Below, piece by piece: positions 17,828-31,128 of a stretch of DNA of 64,000 nucleotides. How positions within the stretch are numbered: position 1 is the first letter of the stretch; every line of letters starts with the position of its first letter. Source of the DNA: Prevotella bivia DSM 20514 (GTDB lineage Bacteria; Bacteroidota; Bacteroidia; Bacteroidales; Bacteroidaceae); NCBI RefSeq assembly GCF_000262545.1, contig NZ_JH660660.1, positions 706,975-770,974 on the forward strand. Reading direction: 5' to 3'. The notes beneath the pieces were generated by a model. The model made no database searches, was not told the DNA's origin, and saw only the letters and a list, made by a program, of their open reading frames with translations. The position numbers and the translations under genes were made by a program.

Positions 17828-19489
17828 TTATATTTTTCCTATGTTTGTAAAACGCTTATTAGCCTTTTGTAAAGCATGATCGTAAGCTATATTGTAATGC
17901 TTTATAAACTTGCTCCAAAGTGCTTTTTTCGATAATTTATGAGCAGATGTACGACATTTATTTACTTGCTTACTGTCGATCGCTGCATACTGTGTAATTG
18001 TATATTTTATAGCATCAGCCACTTCATTATAGTTGTAATCGGTGCGATGAACTACCTGAACACCATCTTCTATCGTACTATAGCTACCCTTTTCCTTATT
18101 TGCCCATAAACCAAAGCCAGCAAGATCAGTAGTAATGCAAGGCACTTTGAAAGCTACTGCCTCTAACGGTGTGTAGCCCCATGGTTCATAATAAGAAGGA
18201 TATACACAAAGATCATTGCCTATTACAAGGTCGTAATAAGCCATATTAAAGATACCATCAGTACCTGTTAGATAACAAGGCACAAAAATAATGTTCACCT
18301 TATTATTATAGTTGTTCGTAAGATGGAGTGAGCGGAACTTATTAAGAATATTGTCCTCATTCATATTATTCAACCAATGGGTTAAATAAGGCTGTTCTAA
18401 TGGTGTATCGAAATGCTGACCACTTTGTAGTCGGTCGATAAGATCTTGACGAGGACTGCCCACCCATGCAGGCACTTCAATGAAGGCTACTACATTCTTC
18501 TGAAGGATAGGATCATCGTTGAGTCGGTGCATGGCATCAATGAAAACATCAATACCTTTATTACGAAATTCATATCGACCAGAGGTAGATACAATAAGGG
18601 TATCATCGGATAATTGGGATCCTAGTAAAGCATTAGCAACAGTGAGCAAACACTTTCTAGCCGCAGAACGGTGTTTTGTAAAGCTGCCACCCTTAGGAAC
18701 AAAACTATCTTCGAAACCATTTGGAAGAACAACATCAGCAGGCTTGTCAAGTAGTTCGGCACATTCTTTTGCCGTAATATCGCTCACGGTGGTAAAACAA
18801 TCTACATAGTGAGCTGTTTGCTTCTCAATAGAATGCTTACTTTCCATATTCAGTTCGTGCGCCATTTGATCGCCATTGTAAGCCCAAAGAAAATCGTATA
18901 AAGGCTTATTATTACCCGCAATGCTACGGCCTATGCAAGTGGCATGGGTAGTAAACACAGAGGCTATCTGTGGTAAGGTTTGCTGAAGCAGGAGTGCTGC
19001 AAACCCTGTTTGCCATTCATTAGCGTGAAAAACGATTTTATGATCTGTGGATAAATGAAAGTGGTAGAAACTTTCCACAACTTTTGAAACAGCCAAAGAG
19101 AAAAGTGCAGAGTCGTCATAATCGCCGTAAGCATGAAGACTATCCACCTGATATTCATTCCATAGCTGAGCAAACAACTCGTTTTTTACATTGGCTAAAT
19201 GGTCATAAGCAACAAGAATAGCTATAGGATGGCTGGGAATATCCCAACGACCAACCTTTATTCGTAAACCTTCGTCCTTGGCTTTCTGCTGCCAAAGCGT
19301 ATAAAGGGTTTTATCTTCTATAAAATATGGCGAACCATTCTCGCCCCAACAGTCAGGACCTAAAAAGATAAGGTTGTCTTTTAGCTTTTCGTGTAGTGTT
19401 TTAGAACGCGTTGAAAGAACGGTATAAATACCACCAACCTTGTTACATACTTCCCAACTAGTTTCGAAGATGAAATCTGGAAATAACAT
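17828..19489 (-). CDS. glycogen synthase, eukaryote-type (GT3-like)
   Basis: Builds alpha-1,4-glucan chains of glycogen. The start LFPDFIFETSWEVCNKVGGIYTVLSTR is like yeast/animal glycogen synthase (FETAxEVxxxVGGIY) and unlike bacterial GlgA. The C-terminal E-x7-E motif, YYEPWGYTPLEAVA, is also of the GT3 form. TTHATCIGRSIAG and HANEWQTGFAALLL give the nucleotide-binding and catalytic regions. The length is 553 residues, shorter than the ~700 of yeast, without the regulatory tails. UDP-glucose as donor is inferred from the family. It is transcribed divergently from the small secreted-protein gene. Confidence 0.9.
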   Translation of the reverse strand: MLFPDFIFETSWEVCNKVGGIYTVLSTRSKTLHEKLKDNLIFLGPDCWGENGSPYFIEDKTLYTLWQQKAKDEGLRIKVGRWDIPSHPIAILVAYDHLANVKNELFAQLWNEYQVDSLHAYGDYDDSALFSLAVSKVVESFYHFHLSTDHKIVFHANEWQTGFAALLLQQTLPQIASVFTTHATCIGRSIAGNNKPLYDFLWAYNGDQMAHELNMESKHSIEKQTAHYVDCFTTVSDITAKECAELLDKPADVVLPNGFEDSFVPKGGSFTKHRSAARKCLLTVANALLGSQLSDDTLIVSTSGRYEFRNKGIDVFIDAMHRLNDDPILQKNVVAFIEVPAWVGSPRQDLIDRLQSGQHFDTPLEQPYLTHWLNNMNEDNILNKFRSLHLTNNYNNKVNIIFVPCYLTGTDGIFNMAYYDLVIGNDLCVYPSYYEPWGYTPLEAVAFKVPCITTDLAGFGLWANKEKGSYSTIEDGVQVVHRTDYNYNEVADAIKYTITQYAAIDSKQVNKCRTSAHKLSKKALWSKFIKHYNIAYDHALQKANKRFTNIGKI

Positions 19490-19523
19490 TTTTAACCTCT
19501 ACTATTACTAATATCTCAATGTA

Positions 19524-19614
19524 CAAAGATAGTATAAATTAAAATAAAGCGCAATTTTAAACCTTTGATTTTAAAAATCTTCCTATCATTACTTGATTTA
19601 AAATAGTATCTTTG
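19524..19614. promoter_or_regulatory. divergent -7 boxes for glycogen operon and secreted protein
   Basis: Minus strand TATCTTTG (19524-19531) serves the glycogen operon, 35 bases before its ATG. Plus strand TATCTTTG (19607-19614) lies 26 bases before the small secreted-protein ATG. Both match TAnnTTTG. Confidence 0.6.
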
Positions 19615-19639
19615 CAAAAAACAAGCAAAAAAGAGAGAT

Positions 19640-20113
19640 ATGAAAGAAGTTAAAATAATACTAATAACTGCACTAACAGCTTTAGCATTAACTACAAATG
19701 CACAGTCGGCTGACACTTTAAAAGGTAAAAAGGTTAAGACAACAGCACTCGAAAAACAAGCTGATCCTTTTAAAGCTCACATGGTTAACGACGAGTTTCA
19801 AGTATGGTTAGATATCGACTTCATTAATAAGAATATCATTATCCCAGGACAAGAAATATTCGGTGAGCTACCAGGATATTTTGGAGCAAAGCGTGATACA
19901 CGCAAATGGATTATCTCTGAAGCTACAGTAAAAGGAAAAACTGCCAAACTACTCATCATAAACGATTATGGGTCGGAAGACTTAACGGCAGAGCTTCGCC
20001 TTAACAGTAATGGCACTTACACGCTAAAGCAGCTAGACGGTAGCACGATAAAGATAGTGGTCAATAACAAATGGCTAAAAATACCAAAGGAGATAGTGTT
20101 CAAAAGACAATAA
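19640..20113 (+). CDS. small secreted protein of unknown function
   Basis: Unrecognised 157-residue protein. Residues 1-23 are a signal peptide (hydrophobic core, ending TNAQSA), so it is exported. The mature part is alternating and beta-rich: FQVWLDIDFINKNIIIPGQEIFGELPGYFGA, then KTAKLLIINDYGSEDLTAELRLNSNGTYTLKQLDG and a final strand. This suggests a small beta-barrel or lipocalin-like fold (inference). No cysteines or lipobox. It has its own promoter. Downstream DNA to the insertion sequence at 20297 holds no gene and no clear terminator. Confidence 0.75.
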   Translation: MKEVKIILITALTALALTTNAQSADTLKGKKVKTTALEKQADPFKAHMVNDEFQVWLDIDFINKNIIIPGQEIFGELPGYFGAKRDTRKWIISEATVKGKTAKLLIINDYGSEDLTAELRLNSNGTYTLKQLDGSTIKIVVNNKWLKIPKEIVFKRQ

Positions 20114-20288
20114 ACTATTATATATTATTAAGGTGAAAAACAGATAGAAATTATACTATCATTACTTAGTAATAATATTTTTATATTTTATTTTGCTATA
20201 TAACAGCTTATACTTAACTGTGTGGTCATCCTAGTTTCGCATAAAATCGAAATAATATAAGAAAAGGCGAACAGTATTACTACATAAT

Positions 20289-20296
20289 ATAAAAGT
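20289..20296 (+). repeat. left target-site duplication of the insertion sequence
   Basis: ATAAAAGT, repeated exactly at 21718-21725 directly outside the right inverted repeat. Confidence 0.9.
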
Positions 20297-20331
20297 GGCT
20301 CAGTAGAAATTTAGTGGGGATATTTTCATAA

Positions 20332-20745
20332 TTGTTTTATTTTTCTTTCCTTTGTATTATGGAAGAGAAATATCTTTATCAGTTAGCCGAGTTAGTTCTT
20401 CCCAGCGAAGTACTTCGGTATTTTTCAATAGTTAGGCTAGAAAAGGATTCTACCTTGTTTCGTATTTATTTAGATGAGAAGATGGAAACGGAACTTCTCA
20501 ATGACCTCCATTTTGAATCAAAGGGTTTTATGGCAGTAGTTGATATAACGGACTTTCCTATTCGTGATCATAAAGTAATTCTTTCCTTTCGCCGTCGTCG
20601 CTGGGTTGATACCCGTACAGGTAAAAGCTTCTCCTTGCCCTTACCCATAGATCTTACTTCCTCTGGAACTCGTTATAGTAAAGAGTTCGGAGCTTTTTTA
20701 AAAGAAACGTATGGAGACATCCCCCGTGACCTGCCGTACGCTTGA
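20332..20745 (+). CDS. ISAon1-like transposase N-terminal protein
   Basis: First transposase frame, 137 codons as drawn; the likely start is the ATG at 20359 (MEEKYLYQLAELVLPSEVLRYF), leaving 128 residues. It matches the small N-terminal-region proteins seen in two-frame ISAon1-type elements of Bacteroidota. RRRRWVDTRTGKSFSLPLPIDLTSSGTRYS is rich in basic residues and could be the DNA-binding part. It overlaps the second frame by 35 bases; the second frame is in the +1 position. A CCCCC run in the overlap (about 20720) could permit a +1 shift to join them, but separate translation is equally possible. Confidence 0.75.
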   Translation: MFYFSFLCIMEEKYLYQLAELVLPSEVLRYFSIVRLEKDSTLFRIYLDEKMETELLNDLHFESKGFMAVVDITDFPIRDHKVILSFRRRRWVDTRTGKSFSLPLPIDLTSSGTRYSKEFGAFLKETYGDIPRDLPYA

Positions 20746-21703
20746 GGAATTTTATCATATAAATGGACATACTTTTGAGAAGCAATACAAGGAAACTTTA
20801 AGTGGTTATAGGGATTGGGAGCAGTTGTCCCATGCTGATAAATGGGTATTGTTTTCCGAGAATATAGGTAAGTTTCTTGCTATTGACGAGGTGGCTCTCT
20901 CGAATGGTGAATTATATACCCTCGTTACTAATCGTGATAAACACGGTAAAGAAGGCTGTTTGGTAGCTATTGTGGCAGGTACAAAATCAGAGGAAGTCTG
21001 TAAGATATTAGATAAAATAGATGAACAACAAAGAGAACAAGTAGAAGAAGTTACTTTAGATTTATCTGATACAATGCGTAAAATTGTACATCATTGTTTT
21101 CCTAAAGCTCAAAGAGTTATTGATAGATTTCATATCCAAAAGTTAGCCTGTGATGCAGTACAACAGATAAGAATAGATTATAGATGGGATGCAATACAGG
21201 AAGCCACTGATGATATGGAAAATGCTAAATTAGAGGGTAAAAAATACGAACCATTTATTTATGAAAATGGAGATACGCGTAAAGAGTTATTGGCAAGGAG
21301 TAGGTATTTACTATTTAAGTCTACTGATAAATGGACTACAACACAAAAGCAGAGAGCTAAAATATTATTTAGAGAATACCCCAAACTCAAGATAGCGTAT
21401 GGACTATGTCATTCGTTAAGGATGATTTTTGCTAAAAACACTATTAAAGATGCTGCAAGACTAAGCATGGCTAAGTGGTATAATAAGGTAGAAGAAGCTG
21501 GATTTCATTCCTTTAATGTGATTGCTGCAACATTCTATGAACATTATAATGATATACTCAATTTCTATAACAACAGAGCTTCAAATGCGGCAGCAGAATC
21601 ATTTAACTCAAAAATAAAATTATTCAGAGCCAATCTAAGAGGAGTTACGGATAAAAAATTCTTTATTTTTAGATTAAGTAAACTATATGGATATCCCCAC
21701 TAA
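20711..21703 (+). CDS. ISAon1-like DDE transposase, catalytic part
   Basis: Catalytic 330-residue frame. Likely DDE residues are Asp in FLAIDEVALSNG, Asp in RVIDRFHIQK, and Glu in SNAAAESFNSKIK; these contexts resemble ISL3/ISAon1 transposases. The protein ends inside the right inverted repeat. If joined to the first frame by a +1 shift, the full enzyme would be about 450 residues. No internal stop codons or frameshifts break the catalytic frame, so the element could be active. Confidence 0.85.
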   Translation: METSPVTCRTLEEFYHINGHTFEKQYKETLSGYRDWEQLSHADKWVLFSENIGKFLAIDEVALSNGELYTLVTNRDKHGKEGCLVAIVAGTKSEEVCKILDKIDEQQREQVEEVTLDLSDTMRKIVHHCFPKAQRVIDRFHIQKLACDAVQQIRIDYRWDAIQEATDDMENAKLEGKKYEPFIYENGDTRKELLARSRYLLFKSTDKWTTTQKQRAKILFREYPKLKIAYGLCHSLRMIFAKNTIKDAARLSMAKWYNKVEEAGFHSFNVIAATFYEHYNDILNFYNNRASNAAAESFNSKIKLFRANLRGVTDKKFFIFRLSKLYGYPH

Positions 21704-21717
21704 ATTTCTACTGAGCC

Positions 21718-21725
21718 ATAAAAGT
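21718..21725 (+). repeat. right target-site duplication of the insertion sequence
   Basis: ATAAAAGT, identical to 20289-20296. Confidence 0.9.
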
Positions 21726-22125
21726 GTCATTGATGCTTTGTTATTGGACTTTCTGAAACCTGAGAAATTTCATTATTATAGGTCAAGAACAAAGTTGAAA
21801 GTGAATGCTACGAGTATGTTAATCAATGTAGCTCGTTGTGTGTATTGAGAGTAATCAATTACCCTCTGCACACTTTCGGAGTTGCAAATAACATATTGAC
21901 GTGGGCATACACTTTGCTTGTTTACCTATAAGAGTTTCTCTGGACCTCAGAAGCGAACAGGCAAAAGTGGAAGTCCACGCTTTTTGTTGTGTATAACTAT
22001 AAATCTAAAATTTATACTTAATACTTAGCTTTACCAACTGGAAAAATCCGCTGACCCTAAATATAGTTTTGATACACAACACGCTTCAATTAGATAACCC
22101 GCTAATTGAATTACAACACAAAAAA
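21726..22125. other. gene-free stretch between insertion sequence and rRNA operon
   Basis: No intact gene. A 43-codon open stretch begins at the insertion site (SVIDALLLDFLKPEKFHYY) and stops at about 21846; it may be a relic, but no family was recognised. Two imperfect long inverted repeats follow: arms 21899-21926 with 21953-21980, then a T-run on the plus strand; and TGTTGTGTAT-AACTATA (21985-22001) with its partner at 22062-22081. A further 9-bp repeat TTCAATTAG/CTAATTGAA sits near 22086-22110. Confidence 0.5.
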
Positions 22126-22157
22126 AAGTCCTAACTACTTTTCAGTAATCAGGACTT
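22126..22157 (-). terminator. rRNA operon terminator
   Basis: Minus-strand hairpin AAGTCCT...AGGACTT (7 bp, extended by TACT/AGTA) followed by a run of eight Ts, about 18 bases beyond the end of 5S rRNA. Confidence 0.88.
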
Positions 22158-22174
22158 CTACTTGCTATAAAAAA

Positions 22175-22283
<109 letters not shown>

Positions 22284-22394
22284 AATAACGGTGACATATT
22301 GTAACTAATAAACTATAAGAGTAGAATACTATCTACTGTCCTAGAAATCAACAGCTCAAAGAATGAACCACTGTGCCAATAGGGAATATTACCC

Positions 22395-25315
<2,921 letters not shown>

Positions 25316-25765
25316 CTCGACTCTAATTGCTAGTAAACTAATACCGCAAAAAGAGTATGTAGCTCATACTTTCAGCTGTTGTGTGATTTCTATTAAAAGA
25401 AATGGAATTCTTTTCTTAGAAACTATTTATTATAATAATATTATAAAAAACAGTTCATACTTACAGTTTATTCATTGTTGCAATATGTCAAAGATCGTAA
25501 AGACTACTCTATAAAAAATAGAGATTTTATAGTCTAATGTGGAGTAGTAGGTCTTGAACCTAGTATATAACTTTCTGTGAGCCTTATTTGGTTTACCAAA
25601 ATTACTCTTACTCCCTTATTTATATAATACAGATTACTCGCAGTACAAGAAGAAAACAAACCAATTTATATTGATAACAATAATATATTGATAAAAATAT
25701 ATCGGTTACTTTAATCTTGTTGTCAAATGTTTGGCTACTTTAGCAAGGTTTTACATCCTGCTCCA
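25316..25765 (-). other. 16S-23S internal transcribed spacer without normal tRNA genes
   Basis: About 450 AT-rich bases. No tRNA-Ile (GAT) or tRNA-Ala (TGC) is recognisable, although many Bacteroidota operons carry them. On the minus strand 25615-25540 is a 76-nt segment whose ends pair (GGAGTA/TACTCC) and which holds a T-arm-like TAGG-TTCAAGA-CCTA. Its left half forms TTTGG-TAAA-CCAAA instead of a D-arm, so it is not a functional tRNA. A boxA-like GATCTTTGACATA lies near 25485-25500. Confidence 0.7.
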
Positions 25766-27295
<1,530 letters not shown>

Positions 27296-27486
27296 AAAAT
27301 ATCATTATAATGTATATCACTAAAAAAATAGTGATAACGTTTGTATCTATAGCTCGAATGTATCCTAAATTCTAAAGTATCAAGTTTAAAAGCACCCTTG
27401 TTAAATAAATCAACGGTTTGTTTTTTACCAATGTGCATAAAAATATGCACTATTGCTTCTTGTACTACTTTGTCTGTTATGTAAAT

Positions 27487-27502
27487 CTTTTCAAAGAACT
27501 CT
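27487..27502 (-). promoter_or_regulatory. boxA-like antitermination signal in the rRNA leader
   Basis: Minus strand GAGTTCTTTGAAAAG resembles boxA (TGCTCTTTAACA) and lies about 200 bases before 16S. A similar GATCTTTGACATA occurs in the 16S-23S spacer. Confidence 0.5.
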
Positions 27503-27554
27503 TTCTTGTTGTGCCTAAACGAATTGTGAATGACTCATTTCGTAAAAGCGAGTG

Positions 27555-27586
27555 CAAAGGTATAGAGTTTAGAACAAAACACCAAA
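27555..27586 (-). promoter_or_regulatory. rRNA operon promoter
   Basis: Minus strand -33 TTTG (27583-27586), 20-base spacer, -7 TACCTTTG (27555-27562): a full match to the Bacteroidota consensus, about 260 bases before 16S. Confidence 0.8.
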
Positions 27587-28033
27587 CTTTAACAAGAAAA
27601 AAATGAGAAAAAAGTTGGTTTTCTACCTCAAAATAGAAGAAAAGAGGAAATACACATTATATTATTATATATAGGCATAATAAAGAGGGAGGGATAGCTT
27701 TACAAAATAGCGAAAGACCTAAATAAGCTAATCCTGACCTAAACATTTCTCAAAAATAAAAAAAGAAAATAGATTTAGGCAAAAACCCTCATCTTAATAA
27801 TAGTGGTAATGCCATATAATCCGATTTTTAAAATAAGAAATGCTCCAGAAGAAGAACCATCAAAATTCTCCATAATGGAATATATTTTTCCAAAGAGGAG
27901 GGTAAGTATTCAGATTTTATTACTACTTTTGCTGTGTCTTGAGTAACATTTACTTAATTGCTTTTGCAACACTAACCTAAGTAAAGTTATAGACATAACA
28001 AAATATTAAACTAATATCGCAACGAAGAGTTAT
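27587..28033. other. intergenic region upstream of the rRNA promoter
   Basis: AT-rich. The only open frame of note runs on the plus strand from 27809 to 27946 (45 codons, MPYNPIFKIRNAPEEE, ending in a Leu-rich hydrophobic run). It has no promoter box or ribosome site in front and I do not call it a gene. No RNA gene seen. Confidence 0.4.
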
Positions 28034-28768
28034 ATGGCAAAAAAAATAGATGACATGATGGAGTTTATCCCTGATACCCCTATGTTTAACCAGAACTCCC
28101 TTGAACAGGAGGACTTAACGTGGATGTTTGGTAATCTGAAAAAAGATCAAATGTTGCGCGTCCTTTACACACAGACCCCTTTAAAGAAAGGAGAAATGGT
28201 TACTTATTGCTTTAAAATCCAGCTAAGAGGTATTACCAAGCCCCCTGTTTGGCGCAAAGTAGAAGTTCCATCGCAGTTTACTTTTGGAGCTTTCCATCTT
28301 ATTATCCAAGCCGCTTTTGGCTGGTATAATTATCATCTTCATAAGTTTGCTTTATTACCATACGGATCACCCGATGAAATTTTCCATAAAACTCCCGACG
28401 ACTGGAATGAACCTTGGAAAGATGAACGCAAGCTAACGTTAGGCGAACTTTTCGGAACTGGCGAAACGATCCAAAAGCTCTGCTATGTTTACGATTTTGG
28501 CGATGACTGGATACATGATATAAAAATAGAAAAGGTTATAGCAGAAAAGCGCAGCCATGCCATCTGCACAAAAGGCAAAGGAGCTTGTCCTTATGAAGAT
28601 TGTGGAGGACCTTACGCATGGCAGGCTTTGAAAGCTATGGACGTTGATCCCTATAACGACCATGATGATGATTTCGACCCAACAGATATAGACCCAAACT
28701 ACTTCGATTTAGATGAAGTAGCAGATGAGGTAGCTTCGATAAAGGCAAAAGATTTTGAGGATTTCTAG
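28034..28768 (+). CDS. pRiA4b ORF3-like protein
   Basis: 244-residue soluble protein of the plasmid pRiA4b ORF-3 family (PF07929), whose function is unknown despite mobile-element associations. The family core is plain: FKIQLRGITKPPVWRKVEVPSQFTFGAFHLIIQAAFGWYNYHLHKF, then CYVYDFGDDWIHDIKIEKV and GACPYEDCGGPYAWQAL. The tail is very acidic (Asp-rich, about 205-244). Cys pairs in the GACPYEDCGG segment may bind metal (inference). It stands alone between the rRNA promoter and a hairpin terminator. Confidence 0.85.
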   Translation: MAKKIDDMMEFIPDTPMFNQNSLEQEDLTWMFGNLKKDQMLRVLYTQTPLKKGEMVTYCFKIQLRGITKPPVWRKVEVPSQFTFGAFHLIIQAAFGWYNYHLHKFALLPYGSPDEIFHKTPDDWNEPWKDERKLTLGELFGTGETIQKLCYVYDFGDDWIHDIKIEKVIAEKRSHAICTKGKGACPYEDCGGPYAWQALKAMDVDPYNDHDDDFDPTDIDPNYFDLDEVADEVASIKAKDFEDF

Positions 28769-28799
28769 TTCTAGACTATGCTTAATAAGCATTACATTA

Positions 28800-28852
28800 C
28801 CAGCATCAGGCATTGTATATTGTACAAGTCAATGTACAATGCCCGATGCTGG
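28800..28852 (+). terminator. long hairpin after the pRiA4b ORF3-like gene
   Basis: Arms CCAGCATCaGGCATTGTA and TACAATGCCcGATGCTGG pair over 18 bases with one mismatch. A modest T-rich stretch follows. Positioned 32 bases after the stop codon. Confidence 0.7.
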
Positions 28853-29213
28853 TTTAAGCAAATTTTAAAATTTATACCCTTGCCTGCTTACATCAAATTT
28901 GCAAATTACTGATATTCAATATAGCCAATTGCAGAATAGTTACTAAACGTGGACGTCTTTGTTAATTAATCATAAACGCATAAAATGTATACAACTACAC
29001 ATTTGCCACAAAACTCGCCATAAACTTAACATAGAAAATAGATTGATCATAATATACTTACAAAAACAGATTATATCTTGCGGAATACTAAAAATAATAC
29101 TTTTTCTTTTAAACGAGTAGAATTTTATTTTTTATTATAAAGATTTGGAGGTATAAGAAATAATTCGCAATTTTGCTCATAATTATAACTTAAACAATAT
29201 ATACACGTTTATT
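28853..29213. other. intergenic leader region of korA
   Basis: AT-rich, no gene or structured RNA recognised. No full TAnnTTTG box was found close to the korA start, so the promoter is not assigned. Confidence 0.4.
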
Positions 29214-31112
29214 ATGGACGCACCTATCGAAGTTAAAAACTTAGATCATGTTGTTGTACATTTCTCGGGAGACTCGGGGGATGGTATGCAACTAGCTGGT
29301 AACATTTTTTCTACAGTTTCAGCCACTGTAGGTAATGATATTTCTACTTTTCCAGACTATCCTGCAGACATTCGCGCCCCGCAAGGCTCCCTAACAGGTG
29401 TTAGCGGTTTCCAAGTCCACATTGGAGCAGGTAAGGTTTATACCCCTGGCGATAAATGTGATGTCCTTGTAGCCATGAATGCTGCTGCACTAAAGATGCA
29501 GTATCACCACTGCAAGCCACAAAGTACCATTATTATAGATACCGATTCGTTTGGATCTCGCGACCTTAGGAAAGCCGATTTCTCAAGTGATGACTATCTA
29601 GGCGAAATGGGTATCGACCCCGATCGCGTTGTGGCATGCCCTATTACCACTATGGTCAAAGACTGTTTAGCCGACTCTGGTATGGACAACAAATCAATAC
29701 TAAAGTGCCGCAATATGTTTGCACTCGGCTTGGTATGCTGGTTATTCAACAGAGAGCTAGCATTAGTTTTTGACTTTTTAAGAAAGAAATTTGCGAAAAA
29801 GCCGAACCTTGTAGACGCTAACATCAAGGTGGTACAAGCTGGTTACAACTATGGTAACAATGTTCACGCATCAGTTCCTAACACCTATCGTGTGGAAACC
29901 ACTGAAAAGGTGCCAGGTCGTTATATGGATATTACTGGCAACAAAGCTACAGCGTATGGTCTAATAGCAGCCGCCGAGAAAGCTGGTTTGCGCCTCTTCC
30001 TAGGCTCCTACCCTATTACCCCTGCAACAGACATTCTTCACGAGCTGACTAAGCACAAGTCCTTAGGCGTAACAACCGTGCAGTGTGAGGACGAAATTGC
30101 TGGTTGTGCGAGTGCTATCGGTGCAGCTTTTGCTGGTGCTTTGGCTGTTACTTCTACCTCTGGACCAGGTATTTGTTTGAAAAGCGAAGCCATGAACTTG
30201 GCTGTTATTGATGAGCTTCCACTCGTTATTGTGGATGTTCAACGTGGTGGTCCCTCTACAGGTTTGCCTACAAAGAGTGAGCAAACTGATCTTCTTCAAG
30301 TACTTTACGGACGAAATGGTGAAAGCCCTATGCCTGTTATCGCTGCTACAAGTCCTACCGATTGTTTTGATGCTGCTTACAACGCATGTAAAATAGCTCT
30401 TGAGCACATGACCCCTGTTGTACTTCTTACCGATGCTTTTATTGCAAACGGATCAGCAGCATGGAAACTTCCTAACATCGATGATCTTCCTGACATTAAA
30501 CCGCACTACGCTACTGACGCACAGAAGTATAAGTACTCTCCCTACAAACGCGACAACCAAACCTTAGCACGTTACTGGGCTATCCCTGGCACAGAAGGCT
30601 ATGCTCACATTCTTGGAGGTTTGGAAAAGGACGGTGAGACTGGTACAATCTCTACCGACCCTGAAAATCACGATATGATGGACCACTTGCGCTGGGATAA
30701 AGTGGCTCGGATCCCAGTACCCGACCTAGAAGTTTTAGGCGACAAGGACGATGCTAGCCTACTAATAGTGGGCTTTGGTAGTACCTTTGGGCATCTTTAC
30801 GCTACGATGAAAGAGTTGCGTGCAAGGGGGCGTAAGGTAGCTTTGGCTCAGTTTAAATATATCAACCCACTGCCCAAAAACACAGCAGAGATATTACATC
30901 GCTACCCTAAGGTCGTAATAGCCGAGCAAAACCTCGGTCAGCTTGCAGCCTTGTTGCGTATCCGCTTAAACAACTTTGTACCTTATCAGTATAACCAAGT
31001 AAAAGGACAACCTTTCGTTGTAAGAGAGCTTGTTAAGCAGTTTGATGAATTAATTACCGCACCACTACCTAAAGAAATAGGTGGTACATTCTATAATAAG
31101 ATCTTACAATAA
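29214..31112 (+). CDS. korA: 2-oxoacid:ferredoxin oxidoreductase, gamma-alpha fused subunit
   Basis: Large subunit of a 2-oxoglutarate (or related 2-oxoacid) ferredoxin oxidoreductase, which interconverts 2-oxoacid plus CoA with acyl-CoA plus CO2 and reduced ferredoxin. The N-terminal ~190 residues are the gamma domain (VHFSGDSGDGMQLAGNIF). The alpha domain follows from about 235 (GSYPITPATDILHEL, then CEDEIAGCASAIGAAFAG and STSGPGICLKSEAMNLAVIDELP), which includes the conserved YPITP and TSGPG loops. The fusion of gamma and alpha and the 632 residues are standard for the two-subunit type. korB follows after 16 bases. Exact 2-oxoacid is inferred. Confidence 0.92.
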   Translation: MDAPIEVKNLDHVVVHFSGDSGDGMQLAGNIFSTVSATVGNDISTFPDYPADIRAPQGSLTGVSGFQVHIGAGKVYTPGDKCDVLVAMNAAALKMQYHHCKPQSTIIIDTDSFGSRDLRKADFSSDDYLGEMGIDPDRVVACPITTMVKDCLADSGMDNKSILKCRNMFALGLVCWLFNRELALVFDFLRKKFAKKPNLVDANIKVVQAGYNYGNNVHASVPNTYRVETTEKVPGRYMDITGNKATAYGLIAAAEKAGLRLFLGSYPITPATDILHELTKHKSLGVTTVQCEDEIAGCASAIGAAFAGALAVTSTSGPGICLKSEAMNLAVIDELPLVIVDVQRGGPSTGLPTKSEQTDLLQVLYGRNGESPMPVIAATSPTDCFDAAYNACKIALEHMTPVVLLTDAFIANGSAAWKLPNIDDLPDIKPHYATDAQKYKYSPYKRDNQTLARYWAIPGTEGYAHILGGLEKDGETGTISTDPENHDMMDHLRWDKVARIPVPDLEVLGDKDDASLLIVGFGSTFGHLYATMKELRARGRKVALAQFKYINPLPKNTAEILHRYPKVVIAEQNLGQLAALLRIRLNNFVPYQYNQVKGQPFVVRELVKQFDELITAPLPKEIGGTFYNKILQ

Positions 31113-31128
31113 GAAGGAGGAAACAACA

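Larger units (their letters stand above)
20297..21717 (+). mobile_element. insertion sequence, ISAon1-like, complete
   Basis: 1421-bp element with perfect 27-bp terminal inverted repeats (20297-20323 and 21691-21717, outer end GGCTCAGTAGAAATTTAGTG) flanked by the 8-bp duplication ATAAAAGT. It carries two overlapping transposase reading frames. Perfect ends and duplication indicate a recent insertion. The stop codon of the second frame (TAA, 21701-21703) lies within the right repeat. Confidence 0.93.
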
